From NCBI GenBank assembly GCA_016842065.1, contig JAEPDS010000024.1:1-62504 (forward strand): a stretch of 62,504 nucleotides of DNA. Reading direction: 5' to 3'. Every line of letters starts with the position of its first letter. The stretch's first letter is position 1. The notes beneath the pieces were generated by a model. That model did no database searches. It was given only the letters and a program-made list of their open reading frames with translations, and was not told where the DNA came from. Below are positions 26,696-39,241 of this stretch, piece by piece. Source of the stretch: Candidatus Thiodiazotropha sp. 'RUGA'. GTDB taxonomy: Bacteria > Pseudomonadota > Gammaproteobacteria > Chromatiales > Chromatiaceae. The position numbers were made by a program, and so were the translations under genes.

Positions 26696-27862
26696 TTAGC
26701 GGGCAGAAATATGTTTCAGAATCATACCGGGCCCGACTGGCATGGTGGAAAGCTGGTCATCATTACCTTGTATGATGCGATCCCAGCCTTTCCCTCCACT
26801 CAGGTAATCATGGCCATATCCACCAACCAATAGATCCCATCCCTTGCCTCCATGGATGATGTCGTTGCCGGATCCTCCGCGCAGGTGGTCATGGCCTTTG
26901 TTGCCCTGGATTCGATCATTTCCACTGCCACCATCGATGGTGTCGTTACCTTTGCCGCCAATGATGAAGTCGTTGCCCCACTGACCGTAAATGGTATCAC
27001 TCCCCTTGCCACCATGAATGGTGTCGTTACCAAAACCGCCAAAGATCCGGTCCCGGCCTTTGTTACCCTGGATATTGTCATTACCGCAACCGCCATCAAT
27101 GGTGTCGTTTCCTTTACCACCACGGATGGAGTCATTGTCCTGCCCGCCGAAGATTCGGTCGTTACCCTTACCACCACTGATTGAGTCACTTCCAAAACCG
27201 CCATGGATGGTATCGTTACCTTTTCCGCCGCGGATAGAGTCGTTACCTAAACCACCATAGATCCGGTCGCTACCCTTGCCACCGTTGATGGAGTCATTAC
27301 CACAACCGCCGTGGATTGAATCTCTGCCTTTACCTCCACTGATCGAGTCGCTGCCACAACCACCTTTGATGGTGTCGTTACCTTTACCACCAACAATTCG
27401 ATCATTGCCACAACCTCCATGGAGCTTGTCGCTGCCTTTGCCGCCATTGATGTAGTCGTTGCCGCCACCACCATAGATTGTATCGTTACCCTTTCCACCG
27501 ATCAGTTTGTCATCGCCACAACTGCCGTAGATGGTGTCATTTCCTTTGCCACCATCGATTGTTATGCTGGTTTTGGGACCATAGAGTTGGTGTCCTGACA
27601 TCGTAATGGTGTCATTTCCTCTGCCGCCTTTGATGACCAGGTTTTTTGCCTGTTCAGCGGTAAAATTGTAATCCTTGCCATTGACGTTTACTTTGACTGA
27701 ACCATCCATATTTTGATGGACATGGATTTTGTCGTTACCACCTCTGGCGTCAAGGACGACTTTACCGGTATTGAATTTCATGCCGAAGGGACCATTACGG
27801 TTCCCCATATCGACACTGGTGGAGTTTCTGTCGAAAAATCTACCAAGATGACGCAGGTTCAT
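26696..27862 (-). CDS. RTX-type calcium-binding protein with 29 contiguous nonapeptides
   Basis: A 388-residue protein. Residues 1-103 contain scattered early repeats (ARGGNDKI, GGRGNDTI). Residues 104-364 are 29 nonapeptides of the form GGxGxDxux with no insertion. They should wind into a parallel beta-roll that binds calcium between turns. All 15 odd repeats have Lys at position 3. The 14 even repeats have Cys (five times), Gly, Leu, Phe, Gln, Trp, Ser or Tyr there. A 24-residue tail (ending ILKHISAR) could be a type I secretion signal. There is no Sec signal and no secretion transporter nearby. No enzymatic domain is seen. Confidence 0.9.
   Translation of the reverse strand: MNLRHLGRFFDRNSTSVDMGNRNGPFGMKFNTGKVVLDARGGNDKIHVHQNMDGSVKVNVNGKDYNFTAEQAKNLVIKGGRGNDTITMSGHQLYGPKTSITIDGGKGNDTIYGSCGDDKLIGGKGNDTIYGGGGNDYINGGKGSDKLHGGCGNDRIVGGKGNDTIKGGCGSDSISGGKGRDSIHGGCGNDSINGGKGSDRIYGGLGNDSIRGGKGNDTIHGGFGSDSISGGKGNDRIFGGQDNDSIRGGKGNDTIDGGCGNDNIQGNKGRDRIFGGFGNDTIHGGKGSDTIYGQWGNDFIIGGKGNDTIDGGSGNDRIQGNKGHDHLRGGSGNDIIHGGKGWDLLVGGYGHDYLSGGKGWDRIIQGNDDQLSTMPVGPGMILKHISAR
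26771..27553 (-). repeat. 29 tandem 27-bp units encoding RTX nonapeptides
   Basis: This is the coding repeat block of the RTX gene, with a higher-order 54-bp period because Lys-type and variable-type nonapeptides alternate strictly. It gives long direct-repeat similarity at the DNA level but is protein-coding, not a CRISPR array. Confidence 0.9.
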
Positions 27863-28561
27863 GTGTTACTCCTTAACGTGTAATTGGATTTGTGATCCTT
27901 GAATGAGGATTGTGCTTGCCTGATTGAATTAAACTACTTATCAATTAAAAGCTGTAGATGGGAATCACCCTAGCTAGGGTTATCCTGTATAACTGAGTAA
28001 TTACAAGAGGTTATTGAGACTATGGATCGGCGCATAGGAGCGGATTCATAGGCGTAGGGTCGTGCCGCTGGTTAGTTAAGATGCTTGTTTCAGAATGTTG
28101 TTGGTGACTGCCTGTTTATCCATTGAGTCTTATAAACACTGAATGATCTCCTCAGACGAGCTGTTAACGGGCAATATTCCAAGTGTCTGAACATCTTTTA
28201 AGTAACGCTCCATCACAGCGAGCAGCTTCTGGCTAACTTCAGCAATCGGCTGCTTCAACTGAGTAAGCACCTGTTGGTCAGCTAATCGACACAGATATCT
28301 GCCGCACTGCTGTTGCCACTGGATGTGGATTTTGATTGATTGGTGTTTTGATCAAACCCGGCGGTAAGATGAATCATGACTGACCTTCCTGATCGCTTGG
28401 TTCTTCTGTTTTCAGACTACAACAATCCCCTGGTGTAACAGGCTGCGGTTTAGCCTGGCGTGCAATGACCCTATGGGAGTATCCTGGTGATCTGGTGGAA
28501 TACAGATAACTAAATGATTTTATGTGGAAATTTGTATGTGTTAATGTAGAGGGCATGGCAG
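27863..28561. other. Intergenic region upstream of RTX gene, with remnant ORFs
   Basis: This region carries the RTX gene promoter side and the possible broken gene at 28130-28377. Otherwise it is AT-rich with no RNA gene seen. Confidence 0.45.
28130..28377 (-). pseudogene. Possible frameshifted small gene
   Basis: Leftward from ATG 28377, a 31-codon frame (MIHLTAGFDQNTNQSKSTSSGN...) ends at TAG 28282-28284. An overlapping frame then continues with coding-like sequence (QVLTQLKQPIAEVSQKLLAV, MERYLKDVQTLGILPV) to TAA at 28130-28132. A single frameshift near 28290-28320 would join them into a protein of about 80 residues with a Ser/Asn-rich head and a helical tail. No family is recognised. It may also be two chance frames. 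Confidence 0.3.
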
Positions 28562-28696
28562 TTGTCTGGTAGCTTCACCATTGAATCAGGTTCGCCTGAA
28601 AAGCAACTCAGAGTGTTAGGGTCTGTGCTCGCCAACACCAATTCAATCAGTTTTAAATGGGGCAGATCGCGGATATTCACACCCCACGCGTTAACA

Positions 28697-29083
28697 TTGA
28701 GAAGTAAATTGAAATATCTGATATCAGTAATTAGCAGTCTATTGACACTGTTGCCACTGTTCGTCAATGCCGCAGAGCTGGAGATTAGTCGACCTAACAC
28801 TGCGGTAACCTTGCCAATGGAGAATGGAAAAGGAAGTGCCTTCTACAGCGTGGATGGTGATCGCTACAATGTGGTGGTTGCCTTTACCGTTGGATCCGAA
28901 GAAAAAGAGAAACTTGTCAGACAGGTCGTTCAGATGACTGACGGGCAGACCTATCGTGTCTCCATTGGTGGGTTTGGCAGTAATCAACACGCTACAACGA
29001 TCAAACTGACGCGTAAAAACGGGATTATTCAGGCGCTCGTGGTCTCATGCGCCAGTAGAGAGACGATATCAGACTGTCTCTAG
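28697..29083 (+). CDS. Small secreted protein of unknown function
   Basis: From TTG 28697 the protein has 128 residues: a signal peptide (KLKYLISVISSLLTLLPLFVNA), then a domain with VTLPMENGKGSAFYSVDGDR, VVVAFTVGSEEKEKLVRQVV and YRVSIGGFGSNQHATTI, and a terminal Cys pair. The open frame extends upstream to TTG 28562, but that part does not look like a protein start. No ATG precedes the signal peptide, so the start is uncertain. No family is recognised. Confidence 0.5.
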   Translation: MRSKLKYLISVISSLLTLLPLFVNAAELEISRPNTAVTLPMENGKGSAFYSVDGDRYNVVVAFTVGSEEKEKLVRQVVQMTDGQTYRVSIGGFGSNQHATTIKLTRKNGIIQALVVSCASRETISDCL

Positions 29084-29113
29084 AACTGCTCAGTCCCATC
29101 TGTTGCAAGCAGA

Positions 29114-30007
29114 TTATAGGGTGTCCATCAGGATGCCTATAAAAATCAGACTCGGTGTAAGCAATGTCAGTATCACATTCAGGCCCAGACTGACGATCAA
29201 TTGATCCCGGTCGTTGGTCTCTTTTTTTATGGTCTCATATATTTTGTAAACCAGCCCAATGGTCAGCAGGCAGAGCAGGGCAGTCACCGGTAAATGACCC
29301 AGCATAACCCCTGCAACGATGGCAACATAGGCCGCCAGACTGAAAGCCAAAAACAGTCGGGCTCGCTTCGGCGCTTCCCAGGAGATTGCATAGTTATTCC
29401 GTCCGCTACTGCGATCAGCATCGATATCGGGTATTTGATTCAACAAAAGAAGATTATTTACCAGGAAGAAGGGTGTTAGAGAGAGTAACAAAGCAGCGAT
29501 GGATAGCTGGCTTGTCAGCGCGTAGTGGGTGCCGATCACCATCAATGGACCAAAACAGAAGCCTGAAGCGATTAACACCAGAAAGCGGTAACGATTGATC
29601 CAACTGGTATAACTGATGATGATCAAAATGCCAATAAGACCAATGGGTATCAATCCCCAGCCCGATACCTGTATCAGATAAAGTCCACAGGCCAGTGTAA
29701 TCAGCAGGGAGATTGTACCGATGATTAACGCCTGAGGTGCAAGATGCGGTTGTATGATCAAAGTGCCACTACCGCCGCTAAAGGGTGTTCGATCGGTTTT
29801 GGCATCCAATCCAGAATGGAAATCGAAATACTCATTCAAGGCGTTGACGCTAACGTGGGCCATCAAGGCTCCAAGCAGTACGATTCCAACCACTCCCCAA
29901 GCGATGGGAAAGCCCGATAGAAGCGCACTTCCTACACCTAATGAGACACAGATTGGTGTCAGTATCAGGAAGTTTGGGCGGGTAACACCTACAACCGGGA
30001 AAGGCAT
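29114..30007 (-). CDS. UbiA-family prenyltransferase, MenA-like
   Basis: A 297-residue membrane protein with about eight helices. The first Asp-rich motif is NALNEYFDFHSGLDAKTDR, followed by TPFSGGSGTL, the arrangement typical of MenA-type dihydroxynaphthoate prenyltransferases. The second is NQIPDIDADRSSGRNNYA. It attaches a polyprenyl chain to an aromatic acceptor. No menaquinone genes are nearby, so the acceptor is uncertain. ATG 30007 follows AGGA; an in-frame TTG two codons upstream is less likely. Confidence 0.82.
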   Translation of the reverse strand: MPFPVVGVTRPNFLILTPICVSLGVGSALLSGFPIAWGVVGIVLLGALMAHVSVNALNEYFDFHSGLDAKTDRTPFSGGSGTLIIQPHLAPQALIIGTISLLITLACGLYLIQVSGWGLIPIGLIGILIIISYTSWINRYRFLVLIASGFCFGPLMVIGTHYALTSQLSIAALLLSLTPFFLVNNLLLLNQIPDIDADRSSGRNNYAISWEAPKRARLFLAFSLAAYVAIVAGVMLGHLPVTALLCLLTIGLVYKIYETIKKETNDRDQLIVSLGLNVILTLLTPSLIFIGILMDTL

Positions 30008-30013
30008 GATCAA

Positions 30014-30332
30014 GAGTCCTGTCTTGTAAACGTAATTTTATTTTTAACCACTGAATAACAATTATACGATACCACATCAAACCGTATCTTTGATGGCTAA
30101 AGATCAATGAAAATTGTTAGGTTGATTTTGGGGTATTCCTGGCAAATGTGAGGTATATGCCAGCCTTAAATATTATAGAAATTGTTGTTGATATATGTAA
30201 TACGTTGTAACAAAAGTACATTCTAATACATCTGTTCTGGATCTACTGCCATTTCCTAGGTATGTTATTAAACAGATATCTGAGTGGGTAACAACCAGAT
30301 AGAAGAGACATCAGTATTGTGAAGCTTATCCA
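30014..30332. other. Intergenic AT-rich region, nothing recognised
   Basis: About 320 bp between divergent prenyltransferase and Nudix genes, carrying their promoters. No RNA gene or repeat is seen. Confidence 0.4.
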
Positions 30333-30929
30333 ATGAAATACAACTTCAAGATCGTCGAGACCGACCCTGTCTACCGTGGATTCCTGAAAATCAACCGATA
30401 TCGTCTGAAGCACGATCTCTATATGGGTGGAGAGAGCGAGACCATCATTCGGGAGCGGATCGAGGATATCGGGGCTGTATCTGTTCTCTTATACGATCCG
30501 CGTCAGGACAAGGTGGTGCTGGTGGAGCAGTTTCGTATCGGTGTGGCCGGATACCAGAATCCCCCCTGGATGCTGGAAACCATCGGTGGCCTGCAGGATG
30601 GTAATGAAAGTGATGAATCGGTTGCCAGGCGAGAGTCCCTTGAAGAGGCCAACTGCGAGATCGGCCGTCTGAAACGAATCTGTGAATTTGTCGTCAGTCC
30701 AGGCATATCGGTTGACCGTATCAAGCTCTATTGTGGTGAGGTTGATTCAACCAATGCCGCTGGCGTGCACGGCCTGGATCATGAAGGGGAGGATATAAGA
30801 GTTGTTGTCATGGATGCGGATGAGGCGATCGGTGAGCTCTACCAGGGGCGGGCGAACTCAACCAGTATTATTATTGCGCTTCAGTGGTTGGCAATGCATA
30901 AGAAGTCGCTTAGACAAGATTGGTGTTGA
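30333..30929 (+). CDS. nudF: Nudix hydrolase, ADP-ribose pyrophosphatase-like
   Basis: A 198-residue enzyme. The Nudix box is GGLQDGNESDESVARRESLEE, with Arg-Glu and Glu-Glu metal ligands in place. The upstream RIGVAGYQNPPWMLETIGG and the downstream VVSPGISVDRIKLYCGEV resemble NudF/TrgB ADP-ribose pyrophosphatases, which split ADP-ribose to AMP and ribose-5-phosphate. It has an N-terminal beta dimerisation strand set (YRGFLKINRYRLKHDLYMGG). Stand-alone gene. Confidence 0.88.
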   Translation: MKYNFKIVETDPVYRGFLKINRYRLKHDLYMGGESETIIRERIEDIGAVSVLLYDPRQDKVVLVEQFRIGVAGYQNPPWMLETIGGLQDGNESDESVARRESLEEANCEIGRLKRICEFVVSPGISVDRIKLYCGEVDSTNAAGVHGLDHEGEDIRVVVMDADEAIGELYQGRANSTSIIIALQWLAMHKKSLRQDWC

Positions 30930-31015
30930 GGGCTTGTTCTTAAGACATGATTGAATCTTAACGATTCATTAGAATTAAATTTCACTGACTGTCACAAAAT
31001 TGATCCAAATGATAA

Positions 31016-31297
31016 TTATTTTTGTGATTTCAAGCGTTTATTGTTTTCCAAAATTTCATTTGAAACATATTCTTCAAACCCTTTCATTTTCTCATCTAAC
31101 ACTGTCTGTGATTCGGCAATAATCTTAAATGATCCGTCATGATTAACGGAATACTCTAGCCCACTATTGATAAGGTGTTTTAAATAAATCTCACGGTGCT
31201 TTGGGTTATCAATTTCAACTGTTACTTCTATCGAATCTCTACAACCTGTTTGCACTAGAAGTAATAATGAGATAGATATTGCCATAAACTTTTTCAT
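31016..31297 (-). CDS. Small lipoprotein in AT-rich islet
   Basis: From ATG 31297 the protein has 93 residues: MKKFMAISISLLLLVQTGC with a lipobox Cys at residue 19, then an acidic/basic domain (VTVEIDNPKHREIYLKHLINSG). An in-frame ATG at 31336 is less suitable because it precedes a non-signal stretch. It starts 13 bp after the stop of the upstream gene and is probably co-transcribed. Unusually AT-rich; no family recognised. Confidence 0.6.
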   Translation of the reverse strand: MKKFMAISISLLLLVQTGCRDSIEVTVEIDNPKHREIYLKHLINSGLEYSVNHDGSFKIIAESQTVLDEKMKGFEEYVSNEILENNKRLKSQK

Positions 31298-31310
31298 AGG
31301 CGATATTTTG

Positions 31311-31886
31311 TTAGTTATTCTTGGCCCAGTCTTCAAGTTCTTTGGATCCTGATGATTCAGGTGAAAAATGTTCGAAATGAGTTCGGCTATATGATTCTCT
31401 TAGTGTTGTAGGGTTGAAAACTGGCTCACCATATACTGCTCCCAAGCACTGGCCTTCTCTGCCATCATCACTTTCTCTATAGTACTGGAGGTAGTTTATT
31501 TCTACATGGGTTCCCCTGATTTCAGTTGTCTGGGAATTAGAGTCACTACAAATATAAGTGCACTTTATCTCCCTTTTTATCCCCCAAAACTGAGTAGTAA
31601 TCTCAGATTTTTTATCACCTGTGTCACCTTTAGCTATACAAAGATTCTCATTTAGTATGTTTTTGTTCTCAGAGGTAAATTGTTCAGATAACGAAGGTTG
31701 ATTCATCTTCTGACTAAGTGGAGTGCTTTGTCTAGATAATTGTTCTTCAGTTGTTGGTGACTCAAGCATTGAGTCTAATTTAGTTTTACTGGAATAGTCA
31801 GTTTGGCCGACTACAGGATTGTCTTGGTTAGTATTAGTGTATGACGATGAAAAAAAAGTATTTGTAGGGTTAAGACCTGATGGCAT
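31311..31886 (-). CDS. Unknown Ser/Thr/Asn-rich protein in AT-rich islet
   Basis: From ATG 31886, preceded by AAGGAG with 6-nt spacing, this is a 191-residue protein. The first 90 residues are low complexity and polar. The C-terminal 100 contain four Cys (LCIAKGDTG, IKCTYICSDS, GQCLGAVYGEPV) and end SSGSKELEDWAKNN. No signal peptide or known domain. Base composition is AT-richer than the surroundings, suggesting recent gain together with the downstream lipoprotein. Confidence 0.6.
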   Translation of the reverse strand: MPSGLNPTNTFFSSSYTNTNQDNPVVGQTDYSSKTKLDSMLESPTTEEQLSRQSTPLSQKMNQPSLSEQFTSENKNILNENLCIAKGDTGDKKSEITTQFWGIKREIKCTYICSDSNSQTTEIRGTHVEINYLQYYRESDDGREGQCLGAVYGEPVFNPTTLRESYSRTHFEHFSPESSGSKELEDWAKNN

Positions 31887-32074
31887 GACCATCTCCTTAT
31901 TGCTAAGTCCATTTTATACAACAAGCTGATTGGTTTTGGATTGTATCAAATGTAAATCTATCTAGAAATACAAGAAAACCCTATGTAATTGTTAATAAGT
32001 GTCCAACAACCAAGTTTAAATCAAGTTGTCATCAAATAGGTGAAGATGGTAAATAAAAGCTGTTTTATTCATTG

Positions 32075-33031
32075 TTATAGATGTAACCGCGCCAACTCTC
32101 GATCCGGAACACCATACTCCCAAGCCTCATCGAACGTGCTCTGAAGCCGGCTGACGAAGTGACGGTTGTTGTATCGCGCAGTGCCTTTCACATTGGAAGC
32201 CTGCTGTTTATAGAGGTATCCGCAATCATCAGCGAGCAGAAAGTTTTCTTCGATATCGAGATGTTCGTCGGATGGCTTACGGATTTCGATCACCGAGGGG
32301 AGGCGTTGTGCCAGATCGACCAGACGATGACCCTGTTGCACGATTCGAGTGTTGTCCTGGACCAGTATGCGAATCCGGCTGAATTTAGATCGCATGGCAA
32401 GCTGCTTTACGGCGTCATGGAACGATTCGGTGTCGTAGACACTTGGGTCAAGGTCATAGCTGAACAGGCAAAGGTAACGTTTGGCCTGTCTCACCATCGA
32501 GGCGGCGTGAATCTGGTGATCTTCAACTCTGTTCAGTTGGAACAGCTCATCGTCTTTACCCAGGGTGGCCAGTTTAAGGTCATCCTCGCTGGGTTGATCA
32601 GTCAATGAGAAGAACATCTTTCGATGGGGTATATCCGCTTCCTGGAAGATTTCACCCTCGGCGATAAAGCCGAATTTCGCATAGAAGGGTTCTGCTGCGG
32701 TCTGAGCGTGCAGAAACAGTTGCTCCTGACCAACCCGGCTGGCCTGTTGCAGCAGTTCCAAAAGCAGGGCGGTACCGATGCCCTGGTTACGCCAGTCTGC
32801 CAGTACAGCCATACGCCCGATCTGTCCACTGCCCAGCAGTCGTGCCGTGCCGATCGGTTGTTGCTGGTTGTCCAGCGCCAGCAGGTGATAGGCGATAATG
32901 TCGTCATCATCCCACTCCATACTCTCAGGTACACCCTGTTCCTCGATGAATACCGGTTCCCTCACCTGACGCAGCAATTCCCGGTCATCCGGCCATATCG
33001 CCTGGCGGATTGTGAAGTCGTTAGTCACCAT
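32075..33031 (-). CDS. GNAT N-acetyltransferase fused to C-terminal PLD-like domain
   Basis: A 318-residue protein. Residues 1-145 form an ElaA-like GNAT domain: REPVFIEEQGVPESMEWDDD, the AcCoA loop RMAVLADWRNQGIGTALL, and PFYAKFGFIAEG. Residues 160-318 form a second domain (ASMVRQAKRYLCLFSYDLDP, IRILVQDNTRIVQQGHRLVD, RHFVSRLQSTFDEAWEYG), the arrangement seen in gammaproteobacterial GNAT/DUF7931-type proteins. The substrate is unknown. AGGAG precedes the ATG. It sits near roxA, as a likely separate leftward unit. Confidence 0.82.
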   Translation of the reverse strand: MVTNDFTIRQAIWPDDRELLRQVREPVFIEEQGVPESMEWDDDDIIAYHLLALDNQQQPIGTARLLGSGQIGRMAVLADWRNQGIGTALLLELLQQASRVGQEQLFLHAQTAAEPFYAKFGFIAEGEIFQEADIPHRKMFFSLTDQPSEDDLKLATLGKDDELFQLNRVEDHQIHAASMVRQAKRYLCLFSYDLDPSVYDTESFHDAVKQLAMRSKFSRIRILVQDNTRIVQQGHRLVDLAQRLPSVIEIRKPSDEHLDIEENFLLADDCGYLYKQQASNVKGTARYNNRHFVSRLQSTFDEAWEYGVPDRELARLHL

Positions 33032-33118
33032 CGATGATTACTCCTATTCTGTCTGTTTCCATACACGCTGTTTCAGCCTGGCTTCTCATCCTGGGGAATC
33101 TCACCGACTCAAACGGAT

Positions 33119-34300
33119 TCAAACCTCATCGCTGAAGAGAAAATGGCCTTCATTGTAGAGCCTGCAGAGCAGGTTCAGGTATTCAGGCTGTTCCAGCCAC
33201 TCCTGCAGATAACCGAAATGCAACTCCCGGTAGTGTGTGATAACGGGGAGAAATTCACCGGAAGAGCTGGGCAGGGTATAGCTGCTGCCGTTGATATAGA
33301 GCGTATCCAGACCATCTTTTTCATAACGGCTGAAAGCCATTCGGCTGTGGCTGTTGCGATGGATGACCGCCTCTTCCCGGAACCGGTTGAGAAATGTATG
33401 TTCAGCAAGGGGCTGCTCTACCGGCATAACCTGCAGGTGGGGTTTGGTTTCGGTCACCAGACGACCAAACCAGCGTTCATCCTGGTCGAGTCGATCCAGG
33501 CAGTTCTGGAGTTTGGCTTTGAAGCCGGCAAGCGCCGCAGGTTTGATCTCTGCCGGAGCAATTTGTGGTTTCAGGGCAGGGTCACGATAGCGCTGCTTGG
33601 GCAGTTGCTGTTCGACCCAGGACTCAAACCAGGCCGAAGCGATATCCTGCCAGGTGGGGGCGCGAAACCCCACGGAACAGGTAATGGCTTCCCCTTCGGC
33701 GATACCCCAGTGGGCCACATTCGGTGGCAGATAGAGCATATCTCCCTCTTCCAGCAGCCACTCCTGCTCCGCTTCAAAGTGGGGCAGGATGCGCAGATCG
33801 AGTCCGGGTATGTAGTCGTTGTCATCAACGGCTTGGGTGTGAATCTTCCAGCGTCGAGAACCCTTGGCCTGCAACAGAAAAACATCATAGTCATCGGTAT
33901 GTGGGCCAACCGAACCCTGATCGACTGCATAACTGATCATAATGTCATCCAGACGCCAATCGGGAATGAAACGGAAGTAGTCCAGCAGTTCTGCCACCTC
34001 AGGAATGTATTTGTCCACATCCTGGACCAGCAGTGTCCAGTGACTCTCAGGCAGCTCAGCGAAGAGGGTTTCGTCAAAGGGGCCATAGCGGGCTTCCCAG
34101 GGGGTGGCGCCATGTTTTTCCATTACCAGGCGGGATTCGATCTCATCCTCACAAGCCATGCCGGCCAGCTCATCGGCCTCTATGTGGCATTTGAAGTCAG
34201 GCAGTGCCTGACGAAACAAGAGGGGTTTTTTCTGCCAGTATTTGCTCAGAAATTTGTCAGTATCTATGTTTTTTGGAAAGTTAAGTAGATGCATATCCAT
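33119..34300 (-). CDS. roxA: 50S ribosomal protein L16 arginine hydroxylase RoxA (YcfD)
   Basis: A 393-residue JmjC/cupin 2-oxoglutarate oxygenase that hydroxylates an arginine of ribosomal protein uL16. Iron ligands are visible in VGPHTDDYDVFLLQ (H-x-D) and PPNVAHWGIAEG. The N-terminus MDMHLLNFPKNIDTDKFLSKYW matches YcfD. GAGG precedes ATG 34300. The open frame runs to 34426, but that extension translates the palindromic repeat at 34374 and is not genuine. Its position near purB matches E. coli. Confidence 0.92.
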   Translation of the reverse strand: MDMHLLNFPKNIDTDKFLSKYWQKKPLLFRQALPDFKCHIEADELAGMACEDEIESRLVMEKHGATPWEARYGPFDETLFAELPESHWTLLVQDVDKYIPEVAELLDYFRFIPDWRLDDIMISYAVDQGSVGPHTDDYDVFLLQAKGSRRWKIHTQAVDDNDYIPGLDLRILPHFEAEQEWLLEEGDMLYLPPNVAHWGIAEGEAITCSVGFRAPTWQDIASAWFESWVEQQLPKQRYRDPALKPQIAPAEIKPAALAGFKAKLQNCLDRLDQDERWFGRLVTETKPHLQVMPVEQPLAEHTFLNRFREEAVIHRNSHSRMAFSRYEKDGLDTLYINGSSYTLPSSSGEFLPVITHYRELHFGYLQEWLEQPEYLNLLCRLYNEGHFLFSDEV

Positions 34301-34373
34301 AGTGTACCTCATCGATTCGGTACCATTCACTAAACCAGCAAGACACTTCTGTGTGTTTGAATAAAGCGTAGTT

Positions 34374-34434
34374 GGTGGGGCATGGCCCCACCCTACCATT
34401 GACTTCAGGGCGTAGGGTGGGGCCATGCCCCACC
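34374..34434. repeat. Perfect 23-bp inverted repeat with palindromic GGTGGGGC cores
   Basis: The arm at 34374-34396 starts GGTGGGGCATGGCCCCACC and is exactly complementary to 34412-34434, with a 15-nt spacer. Each arm is itself nearly palindromic. A third copy of the core lies at 17531-17547, so this is a dispersed repeat of the genome. Confidence 0.85.
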
Positions 34435-34520
34435 GAACAGGCTCTGAATAAGCACTATTCAGAATCTTTTTTTACTGTGTAATTCAGGTTTTAAGCCACA
34501 AAGGAGAGGTGTGACCAAGG

Positions 34521-34674
34521 ACAGTTAATCCAATACGCCTTAGTGTTGAAGTTGCTGGGGCGGTTGTAAGGTGTAATGTGGTAGGCAGTAAGCCTGATAC
34601 TCACTGAGTGGCTTTATTCAATCCGCTACCGTAGTAGCGGATTGAATGTTGGATTCGTGTTAAAAGGTCCTAAC
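34521..34674. repeat. Degenerate relic of the palindromic element
   Basis: The left end CAGTTAATCCAATACGCCT and the right end TTGGATTCGTGTTAAAAGGT resemble the left and right terminal repeats of elements A and B. The interior is replaced and shortened to about 115 bp. It includes the hairpin at 34616-34647. Confidence 0.5.
34616..34647. repeat. Perfect 14-bp-stem hairpin
   Basis: ATTCAATCCGCTAC-CGTA-GTAGCGGATTGAAT lies 36 bp beyond the purB stop. There is no T-tract. It may stabilise or end the purB transcript. Confidence 0.6.
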
Positions 34675-34683
34675 AGGTTACTC

Positions 34684-36087
<1,404 letters not shown>

Positions 36088-36246
36088 TTATACCCGCTGA
36101 GTTGTAAGGGGTTAAGTCGGGTAATTTGTTTGTTTTTAATAAATGATAAAAAACAAAAAGATAGAGCATTAATATAACAAAAAACATTAATATTGATTTA
36201 AAGCCTGCTGCCTCAGCCGGCTGAGTTTCCCTGTCATCAGCTCTGA

Positions 36247-36284
36247 GCGACTCTGCCTAACCGCTTAAGGTTAGACAGAGTCGC
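36247..36284 (-). terminator. Hairpin downstream of acnA
   Basis: A 16-bp stem (GCGACTCTG.CTAACC with its complement) and a 6-nt loop, 50 bp after the acnA stop. The single odd position is C.A on the plus strand but a G.U pair in leftward RNA, which supports its role in the acnA transcript. No T-tract follows. Confidence 0.6.
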
Positions 36285-36333
36285 ACCGGGAACAGGCGAA
36301 CAATTCTCAACTGGCGGTATGCAGTTGACCCTT

Positions 36334-38997
<2,664 letters not shown>

Positions 38998-39200
38998 GCA
39001 ATCCTCCTGTAGCTTTTAAAAACAGTACATTACTGTTTGATTATTAGTGTTATTTATAGTTCTAACTGCTTATCTTAAAGCAACCAGCAGTTGGCTGGAC
39101 AGTTATACGGCTGGCGACACAGGCCAGCTGTCAGATGCCTGGTTCGCTGAATCACAACCACCTTATGGTGTTATCGTTCTGTTAGTTGTGATCTCTTGCA

Positions 39201-39230
39201 CTATAGAAGGTAATCATCAGATTACTATAG
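39201..39230 (+). promoter_or_regulatory. Hairpin abutting a strong Shine-Dalgarno
   Basis: CTATAG-aag-GTAATC-atca-GATTAC-TATAG can fold and ends at the first bases of the AGGAGGGG ribosome-binding site (39229-39236) of the 22-codon ORF. Such placement could mask or expose the site. Confidence 0.4.
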
Positions 39231-39241
39231 GAGGGGCAAGT

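Larger units (their letters stand above)
34301..34683. other. Repeat-rich spacer between purB and roxA
   Basis: No gene. It holds the 23-bp perfect inverted repeat (34374-34434), a degenerate palindromic-element relic (34521-34674) and a 14-bp-stem hairpin (34616-34647). Confidence 0.7.

Noticed and set aside
26771-27553. Regular direct repeats that could be taken for a CRISPR array
   Set aside because: The period is 27/54 bp with no unique spacers, and it is fully explained as coding for RTX nonapeptides in one frame.
34301-34426. N-terminal extension of RoxA
   Set aside because: The extra 42 codons translate a dispersed palindromic repeat, and ATG 34300 has a proper ribosome-binding site and the family N-terminus.
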